Shown: positions 11,240-21,237, counted from the stretch's first letter. The stretch is DNA of 64,000 bases from Streptococcus sp. S5 (GCF_034134805.1 NZ_CP139419.1:1798001-1862000); one strand, 5' to 3'. Translations and numbers: made by a program. Notes: generated by a model not told the origin, from the letters alone.

Positions 11240-12397
11240 TTATTTAGTTTTTTCTTTTCGTTTTTGACGAACTTCCTCCCGATAGGAAGAATTCCCTATA
11301 TAGCGCAGAACATTTAACAAAGGACTATGATGTGGCCCCAGAATCCCAATCAATTCTGCTAACAACTCTACTCCAAACAAGAGCCCGATCACAAGTAGGA
11401 CGCCCCCAATGCGACTCGAGATGTTGAGCAAGAGAGAAATCAAGGAGAAGATCATCGAAATTCCATAGATCACCAATACAGTTCCCCGATGTGTCAAGCC
11501 CAGAGAAAGAAGTCGGTGGTGCAAGTGATTGCGATCCGGTTTATAAAATTTTTGACCAGACAGGGTCCGACGGATAATGGCTAAAAAGGTATCTGTAATC
11601 GGTACTCCGAGGATAATCATTGGGGTGACTACCGCAACAGCTGTCGCATTTTTCAAACCTTGCAAGGACAAGACAGAAATCATGAATCCGATAAACAAGG
11701 CACCGGTGTCTCCTAGATAGAGAATGGCTGGATGGTAGTTAAAGGGAAAGAAACCAGCGATGGACGCAACCAAGACAAAGATCGTCATGGTCAGAAAGAG
11801 ATTGGGTACTGGAAGAAAGAAATAGGACACAATCCCCATTGTCACTAGGGAAATAATAGAGACCCCACTCACCAATCCATCTAATCCATCAATCAGATTG
11901 ACCGCATTGGTAATGGCAACAATCCAAATCACTGTCAAAAGATACGATAGCCATGGTTCAAAATGAAGTAAGGGCCCACCGAATGGAATCTTAAAATCAT
12001 TCAGACGAAAATCTGTCAAAAACCAGACCAGACTCGCTGCCAGCAGGATGCCGATCATCTTTTTCTTGGCAGACAATTCTTTTACATCATCGATCAAGCC
12101 TGTGAGAGCGATAATCCATCCTGCGCCCACGACCGGCAAGGTATAAGATAGGTAATTTTTGATTGGTGCGGTAGTGGATGTCAGCATAGGAATAAACACA
12201 AGAGTCGCAATTGAAAAAGCAATCACGATAGACAGTCCACCCGCGCTTGGCATGGGCTTGGTATTGATCCGACGCGCATTCGGATAATCTACGGCATCAA
12301 TCTTAAAGGAGAACAAGCGAACCAAGGGCGTCAATACCAAAGCAATCATAAAAGTTCCAATCAGCACCAGAACAAATTGCAAGGAAAAGGACATCAT
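11240..12397 (-). CDS. rgpG: Undecaprenyl-phosphate GlcNAc-1-phosphate transferase (RgpG/TagO/WecA family)
   Basis: This polytopic enzyme transfers GlcNAc-1-phosphate to undecaprenyl phosphate, the first step of a cell-wall polysaccharide or teichoic-acid type polymer. The 385-residue protein has about eleven membrane segments. Family motifs are visible: LIDDVKELSAKKK (first cytosolic loop), NAVNLIDGLDGLV, the LGDTGA stretch, and the basic RRTLSGQKFYKPDRNHLHHRL loop with the HHR-type residues, which is split here by its context. The start reads ATGATG and overlaps the mecA stop (ATGA), so either ATG may be used. Synteny mecA-rgpG-suf is like that of S. mutans, hence the symbol; tagO or wecA would also be acceptable. 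Confidence 0.88.
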   Translation of the reverse strand: MMSFSLQFVLVLIGTFMIALVLTPLVRLFSFKIDAVDYPNARRINTKPMPSAGGLSIVIAFSIATLVFIPMLTSTTAPIKNYLSYTLPVVGAGWIIALTGLIDDVKELSAKKKMIGILLAASLVWFLTDFRLNDFKIPFGGPLLHFEPWLSYLLTVIWIVAITNAVNLIDGLDGLVSGVSIISLVTMGIVSYFFLPVPNLFLTMTIFVLVASIAGFFPFNYHPAILYLGDTGALFIGFMISVLSLQGLKNATAVAVVTPMIILGVPITDTFLAIIRRTLSGQKFYKPDRNHLHHRLLSLGLTHRGTVLVIYGISMIFSLISLLLNISSRIGGVLLVIGLLFGVELLAELIGILGPHHSPLLNVLRYIGNSSYREEVRQKRKEKTK

Positions 12398-13131
12398 AAG
12401 CTAGCAACTTTCTTCAAATTCTCAATCGCACCAGACACCATTAATAAATGACCATGTTCCTGCAGAACGGCCCGTGTCACTTCTGAATCATCCGCATACT
12501 CCCGAATGATGGCAAGTAACCAGGTTGGATATTGATTTGGTTGATCCTCTGTATCGATCAAGACAGTTAAATAATAATCGGATCCCATTTTGTATAATTC
12601 AGAGGTATCCACTGGAAAGCTGACCGTTTTTGAAAAGGCAACTGCTTGCTGGATATTTGAAAAACGCAAAATGTAATAAATATACTGACTTACTGGTGCT
12701 TCAGATGTAGGATCTTGTTCTTGATTGTCCCGTAACTCTTCTTGTTCCAAATGGTGAATAGCTTCTGCATCCCCTTTTGTCTTATCAGAGATCGTTTTTT
12801 CCAAGGTTTTGATAAATTCATCTGGCGTCATGCGCGACAATTCTTCCATATCAGGAAGATCTGACAAATCCTCAAAATCCAATTGTTGATCAATTTTTGA
12901 TTTGGTAACAAAAACATCCAATTTATCTGGTTTTGGTGTCACGCGAAAACTCAGCATCCCGCTATCCAGGAAGCTTTCTGGCATTTCGAGTTCATCCAAA
13001 ATGGCATAGAAAAATTCTTCTGTTTTTTCTTGCGGGACAAGGAAATCAGCAATTTCCATCCCACGTTCTTCTAAGTCTTCTAGTTGGATCGTGATCTTAA
13101 TAGTTGAATCACTAATTTGCTTCATCTTCAT
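12394..13131 (-). CDS. mecA: ClpC adaptor protein MecA
   Basis: MecA is the adaptor that delivers substrates such as ComX/ComK-type regulators to ClpC for degradation. The 245-residue protein has the N-terminal substrate-binding domain (about 1-100, MEIADFLVPQEKTEEFFY). A charged linker follows (about 110-150). The C-terminal ClpC-binding domain starts near YIYYILRFSN. The start MKMKQISD agrees with other streptococci. Its own promoter lies close upstream, and it overlaps rgpG, so the two are cotranscribed. Confidence 0.95.
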   Translation of the reverse strand: MKMKQISDSTIKITIQLEDLEERGMEIADFLVPQEKTEEFFYAILDELEMPESFLDSGMLSFRVTPKPDKLDVFVTKSKIDQQLDFEDLSDLPDMEELSRMTPDEFIKTLEKTISDKTKGDAEAIHHLEQEELRDNQEQDPTSEAPVSQYIYYILRFSNIQQAVAFSKTVSFPVDTSELYKMGSDYYLTVLIDTEDQPNQYPTWLLAIIREYADDSEVTRAVLQEHGHLLMVSGAIENLKKVASL

Positions 13132-13159
13132 AGCATAACCTCATACTTCTAGTCTTACT

Positions 13160-13188
13160 ATTATACTAAAAAATTGGATAGAATTCAA
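13160..13188 (-). promoter_or_regulatory. mecA promoter
   Basis: TTGAAT (13183-13188) and TATAAT (13160-13165) are separated by 17 bases on the minus strand. The -10 ends about 28 bases before the start codon. Confidence 0.8.
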
Positions 13189-13207
13189 AAAAAGGATGCA
13201 TAGAAAA

Positions 13208-13234
13208 GAGGTCGGGACAAAAGTCTCCAACCTC
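13208..13234 (-). terminator. Hairpin downstream of uppP, related to the 175-bp repeat end
   Basis: The 27-base hairpin with GAGGT/ACCTC base stem resembles the GAGGCTGGGAC end of the 175-bp repeats in this window, but stands alone. On the minus strand it is followed by TTTTC, which suits a terminator for uppP. Confidence 0.6.
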
Positions 13235-13266
13235 GAAAAATAATTTGATCAAGTTCAACCGTTCTC

Positions 13267-14103
13267 TTAGAAAATAACACGGAAGAGTCCATACAATAGC
13301 AAGATGGAACCAAGAACAATCCGGTATTTCCCAAAGACGGTGAAATCATGATTTTTCACATAATCTGTCAAGAAGCGGATAGCGTACATGCTGACCACAA
13401 AGGCCACTCCCATCGCTACCAGTAGAATAAAGAGTTGCCCCAGTGCTAGTGAATGTCCGCCAAGAGCGAATTTTCCAACCTTTAAGAGGCTAGCGCCAAA
13501 CATGGCTGGGATCCCTAAATAAAAGGTAAATTCTGTCACCACTGGACGACTAACACCATTGATCAAGCCGCCTACAATCGTAGCACCTGAACGGCTTGTT
13601 CCTGGAAATAGCGATAAAACTTGGAAGAGTCCGATATAAAGAGCTGTTCGATAAGGTAGCTTATGCAATTCCGTTACTGCTGGCTCAACTTGTTCCCGTC
13701 TTTCTAGATAGATAAAGGCAATCCCGTAGGTGATCAACATAATCGCAACGGAAATCGAATTGTGAAAATGCGCCTCAAACCAATCATCTAATTTAAAAAC
13801 AAAGACAAGCGGGAGCGTTGCAACCGCAACTTTTGCCCATAATTGCCAGGTCCGCCGTACTTCGATTGGAGATTTACCAGGTTTGAAGGGATACAATTTA
13901 TCGAAATAAATCACCACAACCGCTAGGATCGCACCCAATTGGATCACGACATTGAACATCTCCATAAAGGCTGGATCTTGATTTTTAAACTGCACAAAAT
14001 CCTGTAACAGAATCAAGTGACCTGTACTTGAGATCGGCAACCATTCTGTAATCCCCTCGACAATCCCAAAAAGAACCGCCTTGATTAATTCGATCAGAAA
14101 CAT
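13267..14103 (-). CDS. uppP: Undecaprenyl-diphosphatase UppP (BacA)
   Basis: This integral membrane phosphatase regenerates undecaprenyl phosphate from the pyrophosphate form for peptidoglycan and wall polysaccharide synthesis. The 278-residue length is usual. Signature motifs are the N-terminal [17 protein letters not shown] (about 16-32) and the [10 protein letters not shown] loop (about 167-176), which hold catalytic Glu, Ser and Arg residues. About eight membrane segments are predicted. The gene stands alone with an extended -10 upstream. Its product serves the same lipid carrier as the nearby RgpG/TagO enzyme. Confidence 0.96.
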   Translation of the reverse strand: MFLIELIKAVLFGIVEGITEWLPISSTGHLILLQDFVQFKNQDPAFMEMFNVVIQLGAILAVVVIYFDKLYPFKPGKSPIEVRRTWQLWAKVAVATLPLVFVFKLDDWFEAHFHNSISVAIMLITYGIAFIYLERREQVEPAVTELHKLPYRTALYIGLFQVLSLFPGTSRSGATIVGGLINGVSRPVVTEFTFYLGIPAMFGASLLKVGKFALGGHSLALGQLFILLVAMGVAFVVSMYAIRFLTDYVKNHDFTVFGKYRIVLGSILLLYGLFRVIF

Positions 14104-14131
14104 CTTTTTCTCCTAAACTTACATTTGCTCT

Positions 14132-14137
14132 ATTATA
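14132..14137 (-). promoter_or_regulatory. Extended -10 of uppP
   Basis: TGATATAAT on the minus strand lies about 28 bases before the start. The -35 (TGGTCC region) is weak. Confidence 0.55.
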
Positions 14138-14211
14138 TCATAAATCTATGGACTGGACCAGGCCTTCTAAACTAGAAGGGAAAGAGCGACCAAGACCATT
14201 CTTAGTGCTAC

Positions 14212-16119
14212 TTAGAAGGCACCAAAGCCTCCTCCGCCTCCTCCGCCAGAGAAACCTCCTCCACTACCAGAGGAAACTGTGAAATGACTAGCCGTCGATG
14301 CTGTCGATCCATAAGTAGACATGGCATGACTTGAGTGGGTCACATCATGATAGAACGGAGTATAAACGAAGGCGTTTAAGGCTTGATTTTCTAAATGAAT
14401 ATTCCGAAGCTTCATGACCTTTGTGACCTGATCAGCTACACCATACAAGGCCGCATAGACCAATAAGCGATTCCATAGGACCAGAGACTGCAACTCTGCA
14501 TCATTGAGGTGGGCAATCTCTTTCAACATCCGACCAAAACTATCCCAGTAATAGCGTTGCTCAGCACCCGCAAGATTGACAACTCCATCTCGTAGGCAGG
14601 CTTTAAAGACACCATTGAAGCGCACTGGCATAAACCAAAGTATGAGGATCCCTATCAAACAAGGAACAGAGAACCACCCCATCCCAAAGATAGCAAAGAT
14701 TTCTGCTCCAAGAGCGATAAACCAAGCAGCCCAACCAAAGAAGAGACTTCGTCTAGCTTGCGCTTCTTCTTTTGCTTCTAAAGGGCGATAGTAGCTTGGC
14801 AAATGGAGATCTTCCACCTTGCGATGAACATCTCGGGCCACTTGGTTGACAGCCGTATCAAAGCGGCCCTGAGCCCAACTTCCTAGTGAACGAATGGCAT
14901 CTTGATCTGCTTTTTTGGCATGTTTGTATACATCATCACTAAATTTATAATTCTCAAAGAGACGGTTAACAGGACAGGAAACTTGATCCCCAAAAGCCAT
15001 ATTCATAAAGGAGCGTTCAAAATCATCCACATGTCCATGAGACTTTCTCGTCAAAACGACTTCATTTCCTTGTTGCTCGTAGACAATCACTCCACGGTCC
15101 ATCAGATCCAGCAAAGTAGCTTGAAGCATTTTTTCAAATGTAAACACCGGCGGAGTCGCCTTCTCTTTATTAGTCGGGGAGGCCTCGTCTAATTCAGCTG
15201 AATAAACAACCGAGCTCATGACAAGAGGTGCAATATCCTGTGGAATTTCATAAAGACGAGTATCGGTCGGATAGGTCACACCAGGCCAAATCATTTTTTT
15301 GAACCGATTGCGACCCAAGAGAGAAAGAAGCCAGAGTGCAATAATGAAGGCTGGCAAGATCCAGTTCCAAAACATGCGTGTCCAGTATTTTTCCTGTTCA
15401 ATTTTAGCTTGGTTCTTGTGAAATTCATCCAATTTGGTCAATCCTGTATTTCGACCAGAATCATACAAAGTAGTTAGGTCTGACTTCAACCAGTAACCAT
15501 ACAACTCCACAGCTTTTCCTTTGCCTAGGTTATAGAAAGTGGCAGAATAGATTCCATCTTCTTTCTTTACAGTCACATCCGGTCCCATAAAGGCTGTATG
15601 GATATACAGTTCCGATTGGGCATTGGCTGGTGCAAACTTAGGAATGACACGAAATTGAACTTCGTCCACCTTCTGATCGCCATCCGTAATTGGTTTCCAG
15701 TTCAACTGCAAGATATCCTTGTGTGAATAAAGAAGATTTTTTAATTTCCATGTGACTTTAATTTTGACTGTATCTGTCGCTACACCACTGTTATAAATTT
15801 TCACTCGGTAGCCATCACCTAGATTCGTAATCTCGGGTTCTCTTTGAAGATCACGACCTTCCACCTCAACCTTTGGCGGTATCTCAATTGCAAAACCTTG
15901 TGGCATGTTGCCCGCAGTTCCTAGGCTAACATACTGCCCTCTATAAGAATCTTTGAAATAATAAACCAGTTCTTCCTCATAGGTGGCGTCGTCCCAGGTG
16001 TCCAAGGTCAAGGTTCCACCATAGTAAAGTACATCATAAGATGGACTAGATGCATGGACATTCTGACTGACAAAAAGGCAGGCCAGAAAGGCGAAAAAAA
16101 CATACAAATACTTTTTCAT
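14212..16119 (-). CDS. DUF2207 family membrane protein with Gly-rich C-terminus
   Basis: Translated from the ATG at 16119, the product has 635 residues. This start gives a signal peptide (MKKYLYVFFAFLACLFVSQNVHA) and a GGAG ribosome site. A longer frame reaching 16203 would include the promoter itself. The outer region (about 25-260) is a DUF2207 beta domain. A membrane segment at about 270-285 and a pair at about 475-515 surround cytosolic parts. The tail ends in a glycine-rich stretch with GGGFSGGGG, typical of this family. Its role is unknown. It stands alone between uppP and a divergently transcribed transporter. Confidence 0.8.
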   Translation of the reverse strand: MKKYLYVFFAFLACLFVSQNVHASSPSYDVLYYGGTLTLDTWDDATYEEELVYYFKDSYRGQYVSLGTAGNMPQGFAIEIPPKVEVEGRDLQREPEITNLGDGYRVKIYNSGVATDTVKIKVTWKLKNLLYSHKDILQLNWKPITDGDQKVDEVQFRVIPKFAPANAQSELYIHTAFMGPDVTVKKEDGIYSATFYNLGKGKAVELYGYWLKSDLTTLYDSGRNTGLTKLDEFHKNQAKIEQEKYWTRMFWNWILPAFIIALWLLSLLGRNRFKKMIWPGVTYPTDTRLYEIPQDIAPLVMSSVVYSAELDEASPTNKEKATPPVFTFEKMLQATLLDLMDRGVIVYEQQGNEVVLTRKSHGHVDDFERSFMNMAFGDQVSCPVNRLFENYKFSDDVYKHAKKADQDAIRSLGSWAQGRFDTAVNQVARDVHRKVEDLHLPSYYRPLEAKEEAQARRSLFFGWAAWFIALGAEIFAIFGMGWFSVPCLIGILILWFMPVRFNGVFKACLRDGVVNLAGAEQRYYWDSFGRMLKEIAHLNDAELQSLVLWNRLLVYAALYGVADQVTKVMKLRNIHLENQALNAFVYTPFYHDVTHSSHAMSTYGSTASTASHFTVSSGSGGGFSGGGGGGGFGAF

Positions 16120-16140
16120 TTGATCACGCTCCTTTGTATT

Positions 16141-16146
16141 ATTATA
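16141..16146 (-). promoter_or_regulatory. Extended -10 of the DUF2207 gene
   Basis: TGCTATAAT on the minus strand is 21 bases upstream of the chosen start. It supports that start over the longer frame. No clear -35 was seen. Confidence 0.55.
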
Positions 16147-16175
16147 GCATTTTTTAAATAAAAAGAGGACCATGT

Positions 16176-16204
16176 TTGAAATGCAGCCTATTTTACTGTA
16201 CAAT
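16176..16204 (+). promoter_or_regulatory. Promoter of the amino-acid ABC transporter operon
   Basis: TTGAAA (16176-16181) and TACAAT (16199-16204) have 17-base spacing. The -10 lies 32 bases before the start, and a GGAG site precedes the ATG. Confidence 0.8.
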
Positions 16205-16236
16205 AGGAGAAGTTATAATAAGGAAGAGGAGAAAAA

Positions 16237-17799
16237 ATGAAAAAAACATTATTCGCGCTCTTAACGGGGCTTTTCATTTGCCTGGGGATCACACAGGTTG
16301 CTCATGCAGATGACTATTTACGAATCGGAATGGAAGCGGCCTACGCTCCTTTCAACTGGACTCAAAAAGATGATTCAAATGGGGCTGTTAAGATTGATGG
16401 TACGAATCAATATGCCAATGGATATGATGTTCAAATCGCCAAAAAGGTAGCAGAGAAACTTGGAAAAAAACCACTAATTGTCAAAACATCTTGGAATGGA
16501 CTAATCCCAGCTTTATCATCTGGAAAAATTGACATGATCATTGCAGGGATGAGTCCTACCGCAGAACGAAAAAAAGAAATAGCTTTCTCTAACAGCTACT
16601 ATACCAGTGAGCCAGTTATGCTCGTTCGCAAAGATGGAAAATATGCAAATGCTACTACCTTAGATGACTTTAAAGATGCAAAGGTCACCTCTCAACAAGG
16701 TGTCTACCTATATAATCTTATTTCACAACTAAAAGGTTCTAAAAAAGTAACTGCTATGGGCGACTTTGCCCAAATGCGCCAAGCTTTAGAATCTGGTGTC
16801 ATCGATGCCTATGTTTCAGAACGTCCCGAAGCATTGACAGCTGAATCTGCCAATTCAAATTTTAAAATGATTCAATTCAAAAATGGTTTTAAAGTTGGCG
16901 AAGAAGATGCCGCGATCGCTATCGGTATGAAAAAAGGTGATAGCCGGATTGACAAAGTCAATGCTGCTTTAGCAAACATTTCCACTAAAGAACAGGTCAA
17001 ACTAATGGACGACATGGTGACAAAACAACCTGTTTCAACAGATACTACTGAGAGTAAAGAATCGTTCTTTGACCAAGTTGTAAACATCTTAAAAGAAAGT
17101 AGTCCACAGTTCTTACGTGGAACCGGAATGACCCTCTTGATTTCTATGACTGGGACAGTTGCCGGTTTGATTATTGGGTTATTGATTGGAGTTTACCGGA
17201 CAGCTCCAAAAGCAAAAAATAAAGTCCTTGCTGGATTCCAAACTGCCTTTGGTTGGTTCTTGAACGTCTATATTGAAATCTTCCGTGGGACACCTATGAT
17301 TGTACAATCTATGGTTATTTACTACGGAACAGCTCAAGCCTTTGGGATTTCAATCGACCGGACTCTCGCTGCCATCGTCATCGTATCTATCAACACAGGT
17401 GCCTACATGAGTGAAATTGTTCGTGGTGGGATCTACGCTGTGGATAAGGGGCAATTTGAAGCAGCTACGGCACTGGGAATGACCCATGGACAAACCATGC
17501 GCAAGGTTGTACTTCCACAAGTTATTCGCAATATCTTGCCAGCAACGGGGAATGAATTCGTCATTAACATTAAAGACACCTCTGTCTTGAACGTTATTTC
17601 TGTAGTTGAACTTTACTTCACAGGAAATACGGTTGCAACACAGAACTTCAAATACTTCCCAACCTTTACGATCATCGCTGTGATTTACTTCGTTCTCACC
17701 TTTACTATCACACGAATTCTTCGCTACATCGAACGTCGCTTAGATTCTGATACTTATACTACAGGTGCCAATCAAATGCAAGTCAGTGAGGTGAAATAA
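16237..17799 (+). CDS. Amino-acid ABC transporter, fused substrate-binding and permease protein (GlnPH-type)
   Basis: The 520-residue fusion joins an extracellular solute-binding domain to a permease, as in lactococcal and streptococcal GlnP-like proteins. A signal peptide ends at about AHA (residue 24). The SBP_bac_3 domain spans about 28-265, with YAPFNWT and the [19 protein letters not shown] region typical of polar amino-acid binders. The HisM-type permease runs from about 290 to 510, with the coupling loop [20 protein letters not shown] interrupted only by normal variation. It overlaps the ATPase gene by one base. Glutamine or another polar amino acid is the likely substrate; exact specificity cannot be read. 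Confidence 0.88.
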   Translation: MKKTLFALLTGLFICLGITQVAHADDYLRIGMEAAYAPFNWTQKDDSNGAVKIDGTNQYANGYDVQIAKKVAEKLGKKPLIVKTSWNGLIPALSSGKIDMIIAGMSPTAERKKEIAFSNSYYTSEPVMLVRKDGKYANATTLDDFKDAKVTSQQGVYLYNLISQLKGSKKVTAMGDFAQMRQALESGVIDAYVSERPEALTAESANSNFKMIQFKNGFKVGEEDAAIAIGMKKGDSRIDKVNAALANISTKEQVKLMDDMVTKQPVSTDTTESKESFFDQVVNILKESSPQFLRGTGMTLLISMTGTVAGLIIGLLIGVYRTAPKAKNKVLAGFQTAFGWFLNVYIEIFRGTPMIVQSMVIYYGTAQAFGISIDRTLAAIVIVSINTGAYMSEIVRGGIYAVDKGQFEAATALGMTHGQTMRKVVLPQVIRNILPATGNEFVINIKDTSVLNVISVVELYFTGNTVATQNFKYFPTFTIIAVIYFVLTFTITRILRYIERRLDSDTYTTGANQMQVSEVK

Positions 17800-18539
17800 T
17801 GGCAGAAAAAATTCTTGAAATCCAACATTTAAAAAAATCTTACGGTCAAAATGAAGTCTTGAAAGATATTTCGCTCACCGTTGAAAAAGGAGAGGTGATT
17901 TCCATCATCGGGAGCTCTGGTAGCGGAAAATCAACCTTCCTTCGCTCCATCAATCTTCTAGAGACTCCCACAGCTGGAGAGATTCTCTATCGTGGGCAAA
18001 ATGTTCTTGATCCTGAGTATGATCTTACCCACTACCGCGAGAAATTAGGAATGGTTTTCCAAAGCTTTAATCTCTTCGAAAATTTAAACGTCTTGGAAAA
18101 TACGATCGTTGCACAAACAACCGTCCTCAAGCGCGATCGTGAGACTGCAGAGAAAGTTGCCAAAGAAAACCTTGAAAAAGTCGGTATGGGATCTCAATAT
18201 TGGGCTGCCCGTCCGAAACAACTTTCAGGTGGTCAAAAGCAACGGGTCGCTATCGCACGCGCCCTCTCAATGGATCCTGATGCCATTCTCTTCGATGAAC
18301 CAACTTCTGCCCTAGACCCAGAAATGGTTGGGGAAGTCTTGAAAATCATGCAGGACCTGGCAAAAGAAGGACTCACCATGATTGTCGTAACCCACGAAAT
18401 GGAATTTGCCCGCGATGTCTCTAGCCGGGTCATCTTCATGGACAAGGGTGTCATCGCTGAGCAAGGAGATCCAAAAGAAATCTTTAGCAATCCAAAAGAA
18501 GAACGGACCAAGGAATTCCTTCAACGCTTCTTACATTAA
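17799..18539 (+). CDS. glnQ: Amino-acid ABC transporter ATP-binding protein (GlnQ-type)
   Basis: This cytosolic ATPase powers the preceding fused transporter. It has 246 residues, Walker [10 protein letters not shown] (about 38-46), signature LSGGQKQR (about 141-148) and Walker [14 protein letters not shown]. The gene starts on the last base of the upstream stop (TAATG). A strong terminator follows 8 bases after its stop. A binding domain and a permease are fused in one gene, so the two genes make a complete importer. Confidence 0.92.
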   Translation: MAEKILEIQHLKKSYGQNEVLKDISLTVEKGEVISIIGSSGSGKSTFLRSINLLETPTAGEILYRGQNVLDPEYDLTHYREKLGMVFQSFNLFENLNVLENTIVAQTTVLKRDRETAEKVAKENLEKVGMGSQYWAARPKQLSGGQKQRVAIARALSMDPDAILFDEPTSALDPEMVGEVLKIMQDLAKEGLTMIVVTHEMEFARDVSSRVIFMDKGVIAEQGDPKEIFSNPKEERTKEFLQRFLH

Positions 18540-18546
18540 TCTCTTG

Positions 18547-18582
18547 AAACAGTTTGCTTACCAGTATGGAAGCAAGCTGTTT
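18547..18582 (+). terminator. Terminator after glnQ
   Basis: A 13-bp stem (AAACAGTTTGCTT with AAGCAAGCTGTTT, one G-T pair) and a 10-base loop are followed by T's. Confidence 0.8.
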
Positions 18583-18614
18583 TTTGTATCGCTTCTGCTT
18601 TTGAGGCATCGAAA

Positions 18615-18642
18615 AAAACCAGAGAGCAAACTCTCTGGTTTT
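18615..18642. terminator. Terminator after the small HTH-like gene
   Basis: A perfect 12-bp stem AAAACCAGAGAG / CTCTCTGGTTTT has a CAAA loop, with a T tract on the minus strand. It lies 16 bases past the minus-strand gene at 18659 and can also stop plus-strand read-through. Confidence 0.8.
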
Positions 18643-18658
18643 CAATTGGAACAACAAA

Positions 18659-18874
18659 TTAATCTTCGAATTTTTGATGATTTTTGTCATAAAAATCAAT
18701 CAATCCAAGTGCAGTTTCAAACGAGATGTTCTTTACTTTTGCACGTCCTTGAGCCAAGGCAATGATAGACATTTCACGGGCATTTGTTTCTTTGCTGATA
18801 CGATACCCTGTAATTTTCTTATCACGTACCCATCCAACAACTGATTCTACTTTCTCAAAGTTCGATTTAGCCAT
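18659..18874 (-). CDS. Small HTH-like conserved hypothetical protein
   Basis: The 71-residue basic protein begins MAKSNFEKVESVVGW. Its middle (ITGYRISKETNAREMSIIALAQG, in two halves) resembles the helix-turn-helix of small XRE-type DNA-binding proteins, where YRISKET forms the first helix pair. No catalytic motif is present. A near-consensus promoter, a GGAG site and a strong terminator make it a monocistronic gene that is clearly expressed. I do not recognise a defined function; a small regulator is inferred. Confidence 0.7.
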   Translation of the reverse strand: MAKSNFEKVESVVGWVRDKKITGYRISKETNAREMSIIALAQGRAKVKNISFETALGLIDFYDKNHQKFED

Positions 18875-18906
18875 GATCTTTCTCCTATATTATTATTTCC
18901 AATACT

Positions 18907-18935
18907 AATATAAATTTTTTTGCACATTTTGTCAA
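18907..18935 (-). promoter_or_regulatory. Promoter of the small HTH-like gene
   Basis: A consensus TTGACA (18930-18935) and TATATT (18907-18912) are spaced by 17 bases on the minus strand. Confidence 0.85.
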
Positions 18936-18982
18936 CTAAAATCGCTGAAAATACGAACCTTTTTTAAAAAATGATAAAAAGT

Positions 18983-19876
18983 TTACTTTGCTTTCAGGGC
19001 TGATAATATTTGTGTACGAATGTTTTCAACGCCATCAGGGTTTGCCGGTAGGAAAATCGTATTATTCCCTTCTTTATCTGCAAAATTATTTAGGGTATCT
19101 AAGTACTGGTTGGTTAAGAGAATAGACATGATTTGTTCTTCGGTCAAGTCTACATTCGCACCTTTTAACTCTTTAATAGAGTCTGCCAATCCATCGACAA
19201 TGGCCTTCCGTTGCTCGGCAATACCAACCCCGTGCAAACGGTCTTTTTCCGCCTCTGCTTCGGCAGCAGTAACGATCTTGATTTTGTCTGCTTCTGCCAA
19301 TTCCTGAGCTGCCACGCGTTTTCTTTGCGCCGCATTGATCTCGTTCATGGATTGTTTCACTTCGGCATCTGGCTCAACTTTGGTGATCAAGGTTTTAACA
19401 ATAATATATCCATAAGTTGACATTTCTTCTGCTACTTGTTTTTGAACTTCAAGGGCGATTTCATCTTTTTTCTCAAATAATTCATCCAAGGTCAACTTAG
19501 GCACAGAAGAACGAAGAGCATCTTCAATGTATGATTTAATCTGTGATTCTGGACGCATGAGTTTGTAGTAGGCATCCTTTACGTTGCTTTCGTTCACTCG
19601 GTATTGCGTTGCCACATTCATGGTAACGAACACGTTATCCTGAGTTTTTGTTTCAACCACGATCTCACTCTGCAAGACGCGCAATTGAACACGTGCTGCA
19701 ATTTTATCGATGCCAAAAGGCGCTCTCATATGAATACCACTGTCGCTAATTTTTTGATAACGTCCGAATCGCTCGATGATGGCAACTGATTGTTGCTTGA
19801 CCACATATAGTGAGCTGATCACAATGACTCCTGCAACTAGGAGCAAGAATAAAACAAAGATAATAAATCCAGGCAT
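18983..19876 (-). CDS. SPFH/Band 7 (stomatin-like) membrane protein
   Basis: The 297-residue protein has one N-terminal membrane segment (about 2-25, IIFVLFLLLVAGVIVISSLYV in part). An SPFH/Band 7 domain follows (about 25-200; AIIERFGRYQKI, GIHMRAPFGIDKI), then a long Ala/Glu-rich coiled coil (about 180-235, AEADKIKIVTAAEAEAEK). Proteins of this family scaffold membrane microdomains or modulate membrane proteases. No NfeD-type partner is adjacent. The gene is monocistronic between ilvA and the small HTH-like gene. The specific role is not known. Confidence 0.85.
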   Translation of the reverse strand: MPGFIIFVLFLLLVAGVIVISSLYVVKQQSVAIIERFGRYQKISDSGIHMRAPFGIDKIAARVQLRVLQSEIVVETKTQDNVFVTMNVATQYRVNESNVKDAYYKLMRPESQIKSYIEDALRSSVPKLTLDELFEKKDEIALEVQKQVAEEMSTYGYIIVKTLITKVEPDAEVKQSMNEINAAQRKRVAAQELAEADKIKIVTAAEAEAEKDRLHGVGIAEQRKAIVDGLADSIKELKGANVDLTEEQIMSILLTNQYLDTLNNFADKEGNNTIFLPANPDGVENIRTQILSALKAK

Positions 19877-19928
19877 AAAAAGTTCCTCCTTTTAATTTAC
19901 GCATATCATATCACAAGTCTTCATAAAA

Positions 19929-19959
19929 AAGCAATATATTCCATAAAAATATATTGCTT
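19929..19959 (-). terminator. Terminator after ilvA
   Basis: A 12-bp stem (AAGCAATATATT / AATATATTGCTT) with a 7-base loop is followed on the minus strand by six T's. Confidence 0.8.
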
Positions 19960-19986
19960 AAATAGTCGATTATTTCTGCATGATAC

Positions 19987-21237
19987 TCAGACCAGCATAT
20001 TATAGAGAGTTTCATTGCCGTTCAAGTTAATGAAAGACGGATCAAAACGCTCGATACGGTTAACCAAGCCTGCATAGTCATGTTTATTGGCCAAAGTAAC
20101 CCCAATCAAGACAGGGCCTGTTCCCTTACTAGCACGCTTGATGTATTCAAAACGCGTGATATCATCATTTGGTCCTAGGATATCATTTACAAATTCGCGA
20201 AGAGCTCCCGGACGTTGTGGGAAGTTGACGATAAAGTAGTGTTTTACTCCATCGTAAATCAAAGCCCGTTCTTCCATCTCAGGCATACGGTTGATATCAT
20301 TATTCCCACCTGAGATAATACAACAAATAGTTTTCCCCTTGATGTATTCGCGCAAGATTTCAAGGGAGGCCACACTTGCAGCTCCCGCTGGTTCAGCTAC
20401 GATCCCTTGTTTAGAATAAAGATCAATCAAGGTCTCTGAAATCAAGCCTTCATCGACTCCAACAAGAGTTTCCACATGCTGGCGGGTTACTTCATAAGTC
20501 AATTGGCCCACCTTTTGCACGGCAATCCCATCTGCAAACTTATCGATTTCTGGTAATTTGACGGGACCACCTGCTTCAAAAGCAGCCTTCATGGAGCGTG
20601 CTCCTTCGGCCTCTACCCCAATAACCTCAATCCGAGGCTCCGTTTCTTTGATATAGGTAGAAACACCTGAAATGAGGCCTCCTCCACCAACAGGAACGAG
20701 GACAGCATCAAAGGCAATCGATTCTTTTCGAGCTTCCTCAAGAATTTCATAGGCTACTGTTCCTTGGCCAGCCTGTACGTGTGGATCATCAAAAGGGTCA
20801 ATAAAGGTCCGTTTTTCTGCAAGAGTAAATTCTTGGGCCGCCTTCGCTGATGCATCAAAGGTATCCCCGACCAACTTAATCGTTACATAGTCCCCACCAA
20901 AGAATCGGACTTGGCCGATCTTTTGTTGCGGTGTTGTAATCGGCATGAAGATGGTCGCTGGAATCTTCATTTCATTACAAGTATAAGCAACTCCTTGCGC
21001 GTGGTTTCCCGCAGATGCACACACTACCCCACGCTCACGCTCTTCTTTTGAGAGTTGAGAAATTGCAAAATACGCTCCACGAATCTTGAACGAACGAACA
21101 CGTTGGGCGTTTTCTTTTTTCAAATAAATCTTTGCCCCATATTTTTCAGATAAATAGTGGTCGTATTCAAGGGGCGTATTGACAACGACTCCACTTAATA
21201 TTTTATGGGCCTTGGCCACATCTTTTGCTGTTATCAT
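19987..21237 (-). CDS. ilvA: Threonine ammonia-lyase IlvA
   Basis: This PLP enzyme deaminates threonine to 2-oxobutanoate, the first committed step to isoleucine. From the ATG at 21237 the product has 416 residues, the usual streptococcal length. An AGAGGT site lies 5 bases before it, which argues against the ATG 30 bases further up. The PLP lysine lies in RSFKIRGA, and the phosphate loop is VPVGGGGLISG. A C-terminal ACT-like regulatory part (about 335-416, NFPQRPGALREF) gives isoleucine feedback in the biosynthetic type. It is the last ilv gene, after ilvC and a terminator. Confidence 0.95.
   Translation of the reverse strand: MITAKDVAKAHKILSGVVVNTPLEYDHYLSEKYGAKIYLKKENAQRVRSFKIRGAYFAISQLSKEERERGVVCASAGNHAQGVAYTCNEMKIPATIFMPITTPQQKIGQVRFFGGDYVTIKLVGDTFDASAKAAQEFTLAEKRTFIDPFDDPHVQAGQGTVAYEILEEARKESIAFDAVLVPVGGGGLISGVSTYIKETEPRIEVIGVEAEGARSMKAAFEAGGPVKLPEIDKFADGIAVQKVGQLTYEVTRQHVETLVGVDEGLISETLIDLYSKQGIVAEPAGAASVASLEILREYIKGKTICCIISGGNNDINRMPEMEERALIYDGVKHYFIVNFPQRPGALREFVNDILGPNDDITRFEYIKRASKGTGPVLIGVTLANKHDYAGLVNRIERFDPSFINLNGNETLYNMLV

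Noticed and set aside
14161..14180. Terminator at the CCTTCTA/TAGAAGG hairpin after the DUF2207 gene
   Set aside because: It has a 7-bp stem but no T tract on either useful side, so it is not called a terminator.
16120..16203. Longer N-terminus for the DUF2207 protein
   Set aside because: The extension contains the -10 and hides the signal peptide; the ATG at 16119 has a ribosome site.
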